DNA of 64,000 nucleotides from Streptomyces sp. Tue 6430. GTDB taxonomy: Bacteria; Actinomycetota; Actinomycetes; Streptomycetales; Streptomycetaceae. Numbering within the stretch: position 1 is the first letter of the stretch; each line of letters starts with the position of its first letter. The translations under genes were made by a program, and so were the position numbers. The notes beneath the pieces are model-generated. The model saw nothing but the letters and a program-made list of their open reading frames with translations, was not told the DNA's origin and searched no databases. Positions 21,952 to 31,517 of this stretch are shown piece after piece. The stretch lies in NCBI GenBank assembly GCA_021568835.1, contig JAKGSH010000010.1:558001-622000 (forward strand). The letters run 5' to 3'.

Positions 21952-23204
21952 GCGCTACTGCCCTCCCCGCGATAGCGGTGGCCGCCCCGCGGGCGAGCGG
22001 CCCCGGTACCCTCCAGGCCGCTCTCGGCGTCGGCGCCTTCTCGCTCACCTTCCCCGCCACCGCCTGGGGCCTGGAGGGTTTCGGCCCCTGGTCGCTGGTC
22101 GCCGTGCGCAGCGTGCTGGCCGCGCTCGTCGCGGGCGGCTGCCTCCTCGCCCTGCGGGTGCCGCTGCCCGCCCGCCGGGACCGGGCGGGGCTCGCCGTCG
22201 TGGCCGCCGGGGTCGTCGTGGGCTTCCCGCTGCTCAGCACCCTGGCCCTGCGGACGTCGTCCACCGCGCACGCGGCCGTGGTGGTGGGCCTGCTGCCCCT
22301 GACGACCGCGCTGCTGTCCGCCCTGCGCGTCGACTCCCGGCCCTCCCGGACCTTCTGGACGGCGGCGCTGGTGGGCGCCGGCGCGGTGGTGGCCTTCACC
22401 GTGCAGCAGAGCGGCGGCGCCCTCACCACCGCCGACCTGTACCTGTTCGGGGCGCTGCTGGTGTGCGCGGCCGGCTACGCCGAGGGCGGCCGGCTGGCGC
22501 GGGTGATGCCGGGCTGGCAGGTCATCGGCTGGGCGCTGGTGTTCTGCCTGCCGCTCGCCGTACCCGCCGCCGCCCTCGCCCTCGCCCTCGAGCCGGTCCG
22601 GCTGACCGCGCACAGCGTGACCGGGCTGCTGTGGGTGGCGGTGGGCTCGCAGTTCCTCGGCCTCGTCGTCTGGTACCGGGGCATGGCCGCCATCGGCATC
22701 CCCCGGGCCAGCCAGTTGCAGTTGGCCCAGCCCCTGCTCACACTGGTGTGGTCGGTGCTGCTGCTGGGCGAGCACCTCACGCCCGCCGCTCCGCTGACGG
22801 CCGCGGCCGTCCTGGTCTGCATCGCCGTCACCCAGCGGGCGCGCGGTCAGGTCTCGAACGGGAGGCTCCGAGGGCGCCGCGCGCCGGTTCGGCCGGTGGG
22901 CGCGCCGCAGACGGGAAAAGGACTCCGGGACGGCTCCGCGTACGGATCCCAGGACGACTCCAGGACACGAACCGCTGCTCCCGCACACGGTGAGGAGGTC
23001 TCACAGATGCGTGCGACCACGGGCGACCAGCTTGTCCAGCACGGCAGGGTGGTGGGCCAACACGACAAGGTCGGCGAGATCGTCGAAGTGCTGGGACAGG
23101 AGGGCAACCCTCCCTACCGCGTCCGCTTCGCGGACGGGCACGAGGGCGTGTGCTCGCCGGGACCGGACACCGAGATCCGCCACAAGAGCGAGGAACGACG
23201 GTAG
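21936..23204 (+). CDS. EamA/DMT family transporter, open frame continues into DUF1918
   Basis: About 300 residues with ten hydrophobic segments in two EamA repeats (FSLTFPATAWGLEGFGPWSL, then LLWVAVGSQFLGLVVWYRGMAAIG and ASQLQLAQPLLTLVWSVLLL); drug/metabolite or amino-acid exporter. The transporter proper should end around base 22860 (after CIAVTQRARG). The frame stays open through a non-conserved spacer into the DUF1918 gene, so either its stop was lost to an indel or the two really are fused. The start overlaps the divergent MocR start, which implies MocR control. Confidence 0.8.
   Translation: MKTQSSATALPAIAVAAPRASGPGTLQAALGVGAFSLTFPATAWGLEGFGPWSLVAVRSVLAALVAGGCLLALRVPLPARRDRAGLAVVAAGVVVGFPLLSTLALRTSSTAHAAVVVGLLPLTTALLSALRVDSRPSRTFWTAALVGAGAVVAFTVQQSGGALTTADLYLFGALLVCAAGYAEGGRLARVMPGWQVIGWALVFCLPLAVPAAALALALEPVRLTAHSVTGLLWVAVGSQFLGLVVWYRGMAAIGIPRASQLQLAQPLLTLVWSVLLLGEHLTPAAPLTAAAVLVCIAVTQRARGQVSNGRLRGRRAPVRPVGAPQTGKGLRDGSAYGSQDDSRTRTAAPAHGEEVSQMRATTGDQLVQHGRVVGQHDKVGEIVEVLGQEGNPPYRVRFADGHEGVCSPGPDTEIRHKSEERR
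23007..23204 (+). CDS. DUF1918 domain protein
   Basis: A 65-residue protein, MRATTGDQLVQHG followed by KVGEIVEVLGQEGNPPYRVR and FADGHEGVCSPGPD, matching the small SH3-like DUF1918 family common in actinobacteria; function unknown. A strong TGAGGAGG ribosome site 8 nt before the ATG shows it is translated on its own, although it also lies in frame with the upstream EamA gene. Confidence 0.8.
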   Translation: MRATTGDQLVQHGRVVGQHDKVGEIVEVLGQEGNPPYRVRFADGHEGVCSPGPDTEIRHKSEERR

Positions 23205-23320
23205 GCCGGCACGGTACGACGGCAGGCCGGCAGGCCGACACGGTGAGGCACGACGGCAGGCCGACAGGCAGGCACCGCCGAGCATGACGGCAGGCCGGCA
23301 CGGCCGAGCCCGACGGCAGG

Positions 23321-24564
23321 TCAGCGCGAGGGCGTCACCGGCTGCGCGTAGTGGTCGGCGACGACCCGCGCCATCGCGCCGGCACGGTCCGTGCGCAGCT
23401 CCTTCGCGGCGAAGAAGACGTGGCCGCGGACCTCGGGCCGGCCGGCCGCGAGGGTGAGGTGCCGGGAGAGTTCGGCCGGGTCCCGCCAGGCCGCGGGCTG
23501 CGCCGGATCGCCGGCCTTGTACAGCGCCTCCCCCAGGTAGAGCTTGGTGCGGCTGCCCCGCGCGACCTCCGCCCACCAGGGCACGAGCGCGGCGTAGTCG
23601 GCGGCGGAGAACCCGATGTTCCAGTACAGCTGCGGCACGACGTAGTCGATCCAGCCCTCCCGCACCCACCTGCGGGTGTCGGCGTGGACGGCGTCGTACG
23701 ACTGGAGCGCCCGGGTGTCCGAGCCGCGCGGGTCGGTGGAGGCGTTGCGCCACACCCGAAGGGGCTGATCCCGAACTGTGTGGTGGGCCGCACCGCCTTG
23801 ATCCGGGCGGCCATCTCGCGCACCAGCCGGTCGATGTTGTCGCGTCGCCAGGCGGCCCGGTCGGTGAAGGCGCCGCCGTGGGCGTCGTAGGCCGCGTCGT
23901 CGTCGAAGGTCTGGCCGGCCACCGGATAGGGATAGAAGTAGTCGTCGAAGTGCACGGCGTCGACCGGGTACCGGCGCACCGCGTCGAGGATCGCGTCCTG
24001 CACGAACGCCCGGACCTCGGGCAGCCCGGGGTTGTAGTGGAGCTTCCCGCCGTACGGCACCACCCAGTCAGGGTGCCGGCGCGCGGGGTGGGAGGCGACG
24101 AGCCTGGCCGGATCGTCGTGGACGGCGACGCGGTAGGGGTTGAACCAGGCGTGCAGCTGGAGTCCGCGGGCGTGCGCCTCCGTCACGGCGGTGCCCAGCG
24201 GGTCCCAGCCGGGCGCCTTGCCCTGGGTGCCGGTGAGCACCTGCGACCACGGCTCGTACGGCGAGGGCCACAGGGCGTCCGCGGTGGGCCGGACCTGGAG
24301 GATCACCGTGTTGAGGCGACTGCGGACCGCCAGGTCGAGCCAGCCGAGCAGTTCGGAACGCTGCTGGGCCGCCGTCAGTCCGGTGCGTGAGGGCCAGTCC
24401 CGGTTGGCGACGGTGGCCAGCCACACACCCCGCATCTCCGCCGTCGCCCGCCCGTGCCCGCCGCCGTGTCCGGGCGGGCTTCCGGGCGGGCGGGCCGCCG
24501 CGCCCGTCGTCGTGAACGCCGACAGCGCGGCCAGCGCGAACGCCCTCCGAGTCAGTCGCCCCAT
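23321..24564 (-). CDS. Secreted family-10-like glycosyl hydrolase (GHL10/DUF187), frameshifted
   Basis: A Tat-type signal (LTRRAFALAALSAFTTTGAAA) precedes a GHL10 barrel: EMRGVWLATVANRDWPS, LNTVILQVRPTADALWPS, LHAWFNPYRVA, VDAVHFDDYFYPYP (acidic active-site candidates) and IDYVVPQLYWNIGF. Relatives act on extracellular or cell-wall glycans, but the substrate is unproven. The frame breaks near 23758 (SPFG|VWRNASTDP); one G restores about 414 residues. Two start codons are possible, 24564 (kept, better signal peptide) and 24573. Confidence 0.8.
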
Positions 24565-24744
24565 CGCGCACATCCCTGCATACTCCGCGGATCCGCTCGG
24601 TCACGGATCGTCTCCGCGCCCAGCATGCCCCCACCCCGGCGATCGATCATCGATACTTGCTAGTAGCGTGCACGATCGGAGCAGGCCCGCCGGGACCCGG
24701 AAGACCTGCGCAGTGACCGGAGTCAGCCAGTGAAAGGGACCGAT

Positions 24745-25605
24745 GTGACCGACATCGAACGCGTCGGAGTGGTGGGCTGCGGCCAGATGGGGGCGGGCAT
24801 CGCCGAGGTCTGCGCGCGGGCCGGACTCGACGTGAAGGTCGCCGAGACCACCGGCGAGGCCCTGGAGTTCGGCCGCACCCGGCTCTTCACCTCCCTGGCC
24901 AAGGCCGCCGAACGCGGCAAGATCAGCGAGGAGGAGCGGGACGCCACGCAGGCGCGCCTGAGCTTCACCACCGACCTCGGCGAGTTCGCCGACCGCGACC
25001 TGGTCATCGAGGCCGTCGTGGAGAACGAGCAGGTCAAGACGGAGATCTTCCAGGTCCTGGACCAGGTCGTGACCCGCCCGGACGCCATCCTGGCCTCCAA
25101 CACCTCCTCCATCCCGCTGGTGAAGCTGGCGGTCGCCACCTCGCGGCCCGACCAGGTCGTCGGCATCCACTTCTTCAACCCGGCGCCGGTGCAGAAGCTC
25201 GTCGAGCTGATCCCGGCGCTGACCACCTCCGAGGGCACCCTCAGCCGTGCGCAGCTGTTCGCCGAGAAGACGGTCGGCAAGCACGCCATCCGCGCCCAGG
25301 ACCGCTCGGGCTTCGTGGTCAACGCGCTGCTGATCCCGTACCTGCTCTCCGCGATCCGGATGTTCGAGACGGGCATCGCCAGCCGCGAGGACATCGACAA
25401 CGGCATGGAGCTGGGCTGCGCCCACCCGATGGGCCCGCTGAAGCTGTCCGACCTGATCGGCCTCGACACGGTGGCCTCGGTCGCGCAGTCGATGTACGAC
25501 GAGTACAAGGAGCCGCTGTACGCCGCTCCCCCGCTGCTGCAGCGCATGGTGGACGCCGGCCGTCTGGGCCGCAAGACCGGCTCGGGGTTCTACACCTACG
25601 GCTGA
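24745..25605 (+). CDS. 3-hydroxybutyryl-CoA dehydrogenase
   Basis: NAD(P)-dependent oxidation/reduction of 3-hydroxyacyl-CoA (butyrate, PHB or fatty-acid routes). 286 residues: dinucleotide site VGVVGCGQMGAGIAEVCARA, catalytic His in VVGIHFFNPAPVQKLVE, helical dimerisation domain with GCAHPMGPLKLSDLIGLDT and end GRKTGSGFYTYG. The GTG at 24745 is chosen because AAAGGGA sits 6 nt upstream; a GTG at 24730 is also open. It is monocistronic and ends at a very strong terminator. Confidence 0.92.
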   Translation: MTDIERVGVVGCGQMGAGIAEVCARAGLDVKVAETTGEALEFGRTRLFTSLAKAAERGKISEEERDATQARLSFTTDLGEFADRDLVIEAVVENEQVKTEIFQVLDQVVTRPDAILASNTSSIPLVKLAVATSRPDQVVGIHFFNPAPVQKLVELIPALTTSEGTLSRAQLFAEKTVGKHAIRAQDRSGFVVNALLIPYLLSAIRMFETGIASREDIDNGMELGCAHPMGPLKLSDLIGLDTVASVAQSMYDEYKEPLYAAPPLLQRMVDAGRLGRKTGSGFYTYG

Positions 25606-25621
25606 CGCAGCCCGACTACTC

Positions 25622-25665
25622 AACTGTGGGCCCTGAGCTGGGAGTTCAGCTCAGGGCCCACAGTT
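25622..25665. terminator. Very strong hairpin terminator, 19-bp perfect stem
   Basis: 25622-25640 pairs perfectly with 25647-25665 around a 6-nt loop (GGAGTT), 17 bp after the stop of the hydroxyacyl-CoA dehydrogenase. The arms start AACTGTG and end CACAGTT, so both strands gain a short T-rich tail and it could act in both directions. Confidence 0.85.
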
Positions 25666-25870
25666 TCACCCATCGCGTGGGCGGTAAACAGGGCACCAGG
25701 TCGCCGTCCACCTTGCCCACTGCCGAGCTGCGCGAGCCTGATCCTGTTCCGGCACTGTTGCCGGTGGGCGGCTTCGTCGTCGCCGTGTCGGAGCCGGCGC
25801 CTCCACAACTGGTGGCGAGGGCCGCCGGCGTCACCAGTACTGCGGCACTCGGACCCGTACGAAACCTCAA
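25646..25870 (-). pseudogene. Possible truncated lipoprotein remnant
   Basis: A 74-codon frame from TTG (GGAG nine bases upstream) reads RFRTGPSAAVLVTPAALATSC followed by a Gly/Ser/Thr/Pro-rich stretch. This resembles an actinobacterial lipoprotein signal with a weak lipobox (ATSC) and its linker. The frame then runs into the terminator stem and stops in the loop, with no folded domain. I read it as a decayed or truncated lipoprotein gene. The rest of the gene-free stretch 25606-26089 shows nothing recognisable. Confidence 0.25.
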
Positions 25871-26089
25871 GACTGCACTCCCCGTTGTCCGTTGCTCGCC
25901 AGTCCACCGGTGTGGCGGTCTGTCGCTCCAACAGATGAGCTTGGCAGTCATGTCCTTGCCGATCAAACACACGTACCCGCTGCGCGGGCTCTCCGGGGTT
26001 GGTGGGTACGGCCGCAGGACGAGGTTGCTGTTCGATTCTGTTTCGTGGGTTCCCCGTCACCTGAAACGGCTTGTCCGGCACGGCCGGTT

Positions 26090-26788
26090 TCAGGACCAGA
26101 CGATCTCGCCATGGCGGGAGACGAAGCGTCCGGTGCCGGCGCCGGGCTCCTCGGTGGCAAGGGCGACGATCGCGTCCGTGCCCTCGGTGACGGTTTGGGG
26201 GCCGCTGTGACCGGTGAGGTCGGTCGCGGTGTAGCCGGGGTCTGCGGCGTTGACGCGGATGCCCTTGAGCCCCTTGGCATACTGCGTGGTCAACATCGTC
26301 AGGGCCGCCTTCGAGGAGGTGTACAGCGGCGCGATCACGCGCGACTCGGGCCGGCCGGGGTCGTGGGTGAGGGCGAGGGAGCCCATGCCGCTGCTGACGT
26401 TGACGATCACAGGGTCGTCCGAGCGGCGCAGCAGCGGCAAGAAGGCGGTGGTGGTGCGGACGACGCCGATGACGTTGACGTCGAGGACGGCGCGGGCGTC
26501 AGCGGCGGTGAGGTCGCCGGCATCGCCGACGGGGCCGTACACACCGGCGTTGTTGATCAGGACGTCGATCCTGCCCTCGTGCTCGGCGACGTTCGCGGCC
26601 GCGGCGGCCACGGACGCGTCGTCGGTCACGTCGATGGGGACGTAGCGTGCGCCGAGCGCGGCGGCGGCCTCCTCGCCCTGCTCGCAGTTGCGGGCTCCGA
26701 CGAGCACGGTGTGCCCACTCTCGATCAGGCGACGGGCGGTCTCGCGGCCGAGACCCTTGTTGGCTCCGGTGATGAAGGTGATCGTCAT
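26090..26788 (-). CDS. SDR family oxidoreductase
   Basis: A 232-residue short-chain dehydrogenase. NADP site FITGANKGLGRETARRLIES; DVLINNAGVYGPVG; catalytic Ser in VNVSSGMGSLAL and YxxxK as LYTSSKAALTML. The proline-free C-terminus and the AADPGYTATDL segment fit the carbonyl-reductase-like SDRs commonly paired with a divergent HTH regulator. That partner starts 113 bp away on the other strand. Substrate unknown. Confidence 0.88.
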   Translation of the reverse strand: MTITFITGANKGLGRETARRLIESGHTVLVGARNCEQGEEAAAALGARYVPIDVTDDASVAAAAANVAEHEGRIDVLINNAGVYGPVGDAGDLTAADARAVLDVNVIGVVRTTTAFLPLLRRSDDPVIVNVSSGMGSLALTHDPGRPESRVIAPLYTSSKAALTMLTTQYAKGLKGIRVNAADPGYTATDLTGHSGPQTVTEGTDAIVALATEEPGAGTGRFVSRHGEIVWS

Positions 26789-26901
26789 GCGTTCGATACT
26801 GGCCCGACGACGGAGGCGGGCCAGGGACGCTTCGACGGTAGGAAGACCAGTACCACCCCAGCACCCGCACACACGATCGGGGATGCCGGAGGATGGAGAT
26901 C

Positions 26902-27768
26902 ATGGCGACGACACCCGGAACCGGACTGGGCGCGATGATCCGCACGTGGCGAGACCGGCTGCCCCCATCGGCCGCCGGGCTGCCGGCGGCCCGCGGGCGC
27001 CGGGCGGCCGGGCTGCGGCGCGAAGAACTGGCTGACCTGGCCGGGGTATCGGTCGACTACATCGTGCGCCTGGAACAGGGGCGGGCCACGACACCCTCCG
27101 CGTCGGTGGTGGCGTCCCTGGCGCGCGCCTTGCAACTGTCCACCGCCGAGCGGGACCACCTGTACCGGCTGGCCCGGCTCGTACCGCCGGTGGGCGGCGC
27201 GATCTCCGACCATCTTCCGCCCGGCGTGCAGCGGGTGCTCACCCGCCTCGGGGACGTGGCGGTTGCCGTGTTCGCGGCGGACTGGCAACTGGTGTGGTGG
27301 AACCGTGGGTGGGCCGCCCTGCTGGGCGATCCCTCCGCCTCGCCGCCGCGCCTGCGCAACTTCGCCCGCGACAGGTTCCCGGTGAACACCGGCCCCGCCC
27401 ACCTCGCGCTGTGGCCGGTGACCGAGGCGGACCGCGACGCCACCGACGCCGCCGTCGTCTCCGACCTGCGCCGCGCCACCGGCCGCTTCCCCCAGGACAA
27501 CCGCCTGGCCGCGCTGATCCGCGACCTGAACGCGGGCAACAGGAGGTTCGCCGAGCTGTGGGCGACCGGAGAGGTGGCCGCACACCGCGAGGACCACAAG
27601 ACGATCGACCACCCGTCAGTGGGCCCGGTCACGGTGGACTGCGACATCCTGGCCGACGGCGACTCCGAGCTCAAAATCGTCATCATGACCGCCGTACCCG
27701 GCAGCGAGGACGAGACCAAGCTCCGGCTCGCCGCCATCGCCGGCCCACCGGCCACCACGCACAACTGA
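26902..27768 (+). CDS. HTH transcriptional regulator with MmyB-like ligand domain
   Basis: 288 residues: an XRE-type helix-turn-helix (ELADLAGVSVDYIVRLEQGR, about residues 40-59) and a C-terminal PAS-like MmyB/MLTR ligand domain (VAVFAADWQLVWWNRGWAAL, RDRFPVNTGPAHLALWP, HPSVGPVTVDCDIL). Members usually regulate the divergent short-chain dehydrogenase, as the arrangement here suggests. The ATG at 26902 is preferred over 26893 because GGAGG is 9 nt from it but touches the other. Confidence 0.85.
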   Translation: MATTPGTGLGAMIRTWRDRLPPSAAGLPAARGRRAAGLRREELADLAGVSVDYIVRLEQGRATTPSASVVASLARALQLSTAERDHLYRLARLVPPVGGAISDHLPPGVQRVLTRLGDVAVAVFAADWQLVWWNRGWAALLGDPSASPPRLRNFARDRFPVNTGPAHLALWPVTEADRDATDAAVVSDLRRATGRFPQDNRLAALIRDLNAGNRRFAELWATGEVAAHREDHKTIDHPSVGPVTVDCDILADGDSELKIVIMTAVPGSEDETKLRLAAIAGPPATTHN

Positions 27769-28056
27769 TCCGGCCTGCACATCGATCGACCGGCTGCATG
27801 TGCGCGGCGAGTGTCACACCACGATGCCGACCTCTCAAGGACATGTCCGCCGCCGCCTTCCACCGTCTCGCCGCCGCAGCCCAAGTCCGTAGCACCAGGA
27901 CGGTGTGCTGCCTCGAGCACTGACTCCGGGCGCATCACACTGCGAGGCCGCACTCGGTGCTCGCGTCCACGCGCCCCTTTTCCTCCCTCCCCGTCCCGCC
28001 GCCCGTCCCTGAGGCTGCTGTGCGGCGAGCACGCCCACTTCGACCGGAGGAGCCCG
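27769..28056. other. Intergenic stretch with no recognisable gene
   Basis: 288 bp between the HTH regulator and the ABC exporter remnant. Neither strand has a frame with family-like sequence. It ends in the CGGAGGA ribosome site of the remnant. Confidence 0.4.
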
Positions 28057-29037
28057 ATGTCCCCACTGCACGACGATGCCGCTCCTGGCAAGCTGCCGCC
28101 CCACGCCGGTGGCGTGTCCGCGGCCGAGCAGGAACTGTTCGGCGGGCGCCTGCGCTACAACCAGGCCTACGTCCACCACGAGGGCGCGTTGACGCGGATG
28201 ACGTTCAGGCGGATGGCCTCCGCCCTGCCCCGCATGGTCGTCGTGGTGCTGCGGGCCGGGTGGGCCGTGGACCGCCGTGCCCTGGCCGGACTGGTGATCT
28301 CGCAGGTCGGGCAGGGGGTGACCGCAGCATGGGGGTTGGTGGCGGTCAACAGAGTACTCACCGAACTGTTCGCGGACGGCCCGACCACGGACAAACTGCG
28401 CCAGTCGCTGCCCGCCCTGGTCGTCCTCGCGGCGGTCTCGGTCGGCACAGCGCTGCTCGCCGCCTGGACGACGGCGATGTCCGGGCGGCTGGAACCGCAG
28501 GTCGAGCGGGCCGTCGCCACTGACTACTACCGCGCCGTCACCGGCGTGGAAGTGGCCGCCACCGAGCAGCCGGAGGTCCAACGGATCCTGGAAGCGGGGA
28601 AGTTCGGCACCGACTCGGCGCGGCGCATGCTGGGGCTGTCGGTGAGTGTGGCGGGCGTGCTGATCAGCATGGTGGCCTCGGCGGTCGTGCTGGCCTCGCT
28701 GCACTGGGCGCTGCTGCCGATGCTGCTGGCGATCGCGCTGCCCAAGGGGTGGGGCGCGGTACGCTCCGCGCGGCGTGAGTACCTCTCGCGCCGTCACTGG
28801 GTCGACCATCGGCGGGCGGTCGCCACGCTTCTGCAGTACCTGACGCTCCCCCACGCGGCGGGCGAGATCCGCGCGCACTCGGCCGGCACGCTGCTGCTGC
28901 GCGGCTACGAGGCGTCACGCGGGCCCGGCACCTCACCCGGTGCCGGGCCCGTTCACGCCGCGGGGCGTCCGTGCCGGGCCGCCGGGGCGTCAGCGCCCGG
29001 TGTCATGGCCGAGCCTGAGGTGGTGCAGGAGCAGTAA
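28057..29037 (+). pseudogene. Truncated ABC exporter (membrane domain only)
   Basis: From ATG 28057 (good CGGAGGA site), about 287 residues encode the first four to five helices of an exporter-type ABC membrane domain (LVISQVGQGVTAAWGLVAVN, LVVLAAVSVGTALLAAWTT, VAGVLISMVASAVVLASLHW). At about 28917 (GYEASR) the homology stops and the frame runs through the terminator of the opposite-strand NUDIX gene and then antisense to that gene. No nucleotide-binding domain (Walker A, signature) exists nearby. The break coincides with the terminator stem, so this is a rearrangement scar, not a point frameshift. Confidence 0.7.
28920..28951 (-). terminator. Terminator of the NUDIX gene
   Basis: A perfect 13-bp stem (28920-28932 with 28939-28951) and 6-nt loop lie 38 bp after the NUDIX stop. 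The truncated ABC gene joins exactly at its outer edge. Confidence 0.7.
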
Positions 29038-29534
29038 GGCGGCCGCCATGTCGGCGGCCGGGACCTCCCCCGGGCGACCATGCCGGGCACGCGTTCGAGG
29101 GGGACCCATTCCCGGCGCTCGGACTCGAAGTCGTCCACGGGGTGCCCGACGTACTCGCCCTCGTCCGACCAGTAGACGTGGTGCCGGGCGTCGGTGAGGC
29201 CGTTGGCCGGTTCCACGCTCATCAGGTGGTGCAGGCGGCCCGGCCGCCAGCCGGTCTCCTCCTCCAGTTCCCTGGCGGCCGCGCGGGCGACGTCCTCGCC
29301 GTCCTCGACGACGCCCGCGGCGAGTTCCCATCCCCAGCTGTCGGTGATGAAGCGGTGCCGCCACAGCAGGAGGACCTCGTCGGCCTCGTTCACCACGGTG
29401 GCCACCGCGACGGGCCGCAGCCGTATGAGGAAGTGGTCGAGATGCCGGCCGTCCGGCAGGCCGACGTCCGCGAGGTTGACCCGGAACCAGCGGTTTTCAT
29501 ACACAGTTCGTTCGTTCTGTTTCGTCCACTGCAC
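28990..29534 (-). CDS. NUDIX hydrolase (frameshifted)
   Basis: About 181 residues. The NUDIX box is GVVEDGEDVARAAARELEEE, followed by TGW, with the metal-binding REXXEE glutamates. VYENRWFRVNLADVGLPDGR precedes it and SVEPANGLTDARHHVYW follows, a pattern of ADP-ribose/nucleoside-diphosphate-sugar pyrophosphatases. The frame breaks near 29078 in CCCCCGGG; one base restores VARGEVPAADMAAALLLLHH. It lies between the NsdA-like regulator and the rearranged patch. Confidence 0.85.
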
Positions 29535-29606
29535 GGTTCTGCCACCTTCCGTCGAGTAAGGGGCAATATCGCAGCAGGAATCGCCGCAGGAACGGGAGCG
29601 CGGGCG

Positions 29607-30947
29607 CTACAGCGGCACGCGCAGTGCGCCGTCGATGAGTTCGGCCGCCTCCACCGTGCCCGCGCAGCCGCTGCGCACCAGGTGTTCGCGTACCGCCCGG
29701 AGTCTGTCGCGCAGCCGCCGGGACTCCATGCCCCTCGCCTGCTCCGCCATCAGCACGGCGGTGGCCACCGCCCGGTCGGCGTTTCCCCGGCGCAGCTCGA
29801 CGGTGCTGAGCATGGCGAGCCGGTGCACCCGGCCCCGGTCGTGGGCGGGCGTGCCGACGGCGGCCGCGGCGTGCTCCGCGGCGGCGGTGACGTCGCCGAG
29901 GCTCAACAGGGCTTCCGCCACTTGGACGTTGACCAGCCCCGGCTGGACGTATCCGGTCTCGTCCGGTTCGGTGCCGCGCCGGATGCGGTCGGCGGCGGCC
30001 TCGGCCCGCCGGATGCAGGACAGGGCGCTCCTGCCGTCGCCGAGGTGGGCGTACGCCTTCGCCTGCATCGCGTGCAGGTCGGAGGCGAGGGCGGGGGTGA
30101 CGTCCTTGCCGACCGTGCGCAGCGCGGCCTCCGCGAAGGCGACGGCCTGCCGGAACTCCCGCAGGAACAGGGACTGGTTGACCAGCAGCGCGATGGCGTA
30201 CGCCCCGAGTCCCCGGTCCCCGCTGGCCTTCGCGAGCCGCAGTGCCTGGTGGAAGTAGCGCTGGGCGAGCCCGTGCGCGTCGGAGTCGTAGGCGCAGATG
30301 CCGGCGATCGCCACCAGGGCGCCGGTCGCGCGGTGCAGTTGGCGGCCGGTGGTGTCGGTGTAGCCGCCGCGCAGCAGCGGGGCCGCCTCGGCGTTGAGGA
30401 AACCGACGACGCGGCTGCGGGTCGCCACGCCGCCGGCCTTGCGGTACATCTGCTCGTAGTGGGCGCGGGCCGCGCGCAGCGTCTCGATGTCGGCGGCGGT
30501 GACCCGGTGCCGGCCGCCGCGGGAGACGTCGGTGTCCTCGGGCGGGTTCTCCCACTCCCACACCGGCATCACGGCCGGCGTGCCGGTGACCGCGGGGGCG
30601 CCCAGGACGTGCGGGCGCTGCTGCTCGTCGGAACGCCACAGGGCGGTGGCCCGCTCCACGAACCCGGACAGCGAGATGCCGTGCGGTGCCGCGGGTTCGC
30701 CGGGCACGCCGAGGCCGATGTCGTCGAGGGTGACGGGCCGCCGCAGCCGGTGGGCGAGCACCTCGCAGATCAGGTCGGGGACCTGTCCGCGCGGGCGCTG
30801 GCCCTTGAGCCACCGGGCGACGGCCGTGTGTTCGTAGCGCAGCGCGAGTCCGCGGGTGCGGCCGGCCTGGTTGACGTGCGCGGCGAGGCCCGCGTGCGAG
30901 ATTCCGGCCTCGTCCAGGATCGCGTCGAGCAGGGTGTTGGGCTGCAT
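29607..30947 (-). CDS. NsdA-like regulator with HTH and TPR-type repeats
   Basis: 446 residues. The N-terminus (NTLLDAILDEAGISHAGLAA, YEHTAVARWLKGQRPRGQVP) is a degenerate helix-turn-helix. Beyond residue 130 it is helical and Ala-rich with TPR-like pairs (ALVAIAGICAYDSDAHGLAQ, YAHLGDGRSALSCIRRAEAA). This matches the Streptomyces family of NsdA, a negative regulator of development and antibiotic production. The assignment is to the family, not to NsdA itself. ATG at 30947; it is followed by the NUDIX gene on the same strand. Confidence 0.75.
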   Translation of the reverse strand: MQPNTLLDAILDEAGISHAGLAAHVNQAGRTRGLALRYEHTAVARWLKGQRPRGQVPDLICEVLAHRLRRPVTLDDIGLGVPGEPAAPHGISLSGFVERATALWRSDEQQRPHVLGAPAVTGTPAVMPVWEWENPPEDTDVSRGGRHRVTAADIETLRAARAHYEQMYRKAGGVATRSRVVGFLNAEAAPLLRGGYTDTTGRQLHRATGALVAIAGICAYDSDAHGLAQRYFHQALRLAKASGDRGLGAYAIALLVNQSLFLREFRQAVAFAEAALRTVGKDVTPALASDLHAMQAKAYAHLGDGRSALSCIRRAEAAADRIRRGTEPDETGYVQPGLVNVQVAEALLSLGDVTAAAEHAAAAVGTPAHDRGRVHRLAMLSTVELRRGNADRAVATAVLMAEQARGMESRRLRDRLRAVREHLVRSGCAGTVEAAELIDGALRVPL

Positions 30948-31517
30948 GAGGTGCCCCCCGGGTGGTTCGGTGCCGACGGCGCCACTCACGGTAGCGGGTG
31001 CGTCTTCACACGGGGTGCGAACCGAGTGCGCACATCCGCACCGTGCACGCGCTGTCGCACAGGGTCGCCGTCCGGTTGACTGAAACGCCTCGAAAGAGGC
31101 CGGCCGGGCCGTCGGCTCCCCCCTCATCAAGCGGCGGCCCGGCCGTTCGCTCCGCGGCCCGGGCCGTGGTCCGCCGGGCCGTCCGCCGCGGTCGCCGGTC
31201 GTGCCGTGCGGGCAGGGCGACGTCGCCCTGCGGTCTGCCCGCCGTGTGGCGCGGGGGTGCGCCGGAGACCGTGCGCGGGGCCCGCGGCAGGTGCTGCCGG
31301 GCCGGTCCGGTGCCGGACACGGCGGACCGCTCCCCGTCCGGGCCCGTACAGCGCAGACGGACCGGACCCGTACGAGACCGGCGGACCGGCCCCGAGAGGC
31401 CGGTCCGGTTCCGTCGATGCCGGGGCCCACGGGCCCGGTCGCCGGGAGAACTCACCCGAACGGATGAGAGGCGGGTGCGGGGCCCCGCCCCCGTACCCGC
31501 CTCGGCCGCACGGCACG
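30948..31517. other. 570-bp gene-free stretch between the NsdA-like gene and pheT
   Basis: No coding frame with family-like sequence was found on either strand. It holds the upstream region of the NsdA-like regulator, a 10-bp perfect hairpin at 31382-31407, and the pheT terminator at 31469-31502. Composition is very GC-rich with short repeated CGG/CCG words. Confidence 0.5.
31469..31502 (-). terminator. Terminator after pheT
   Basis: AGGCGGGT.CGGGG pairs with CCCCG.ACCCGCCT (about 14 bp, one imperfect pair), 15 bp past the pheT stop at 31518. It should end the pheST transcript. Confidence 0.55.
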
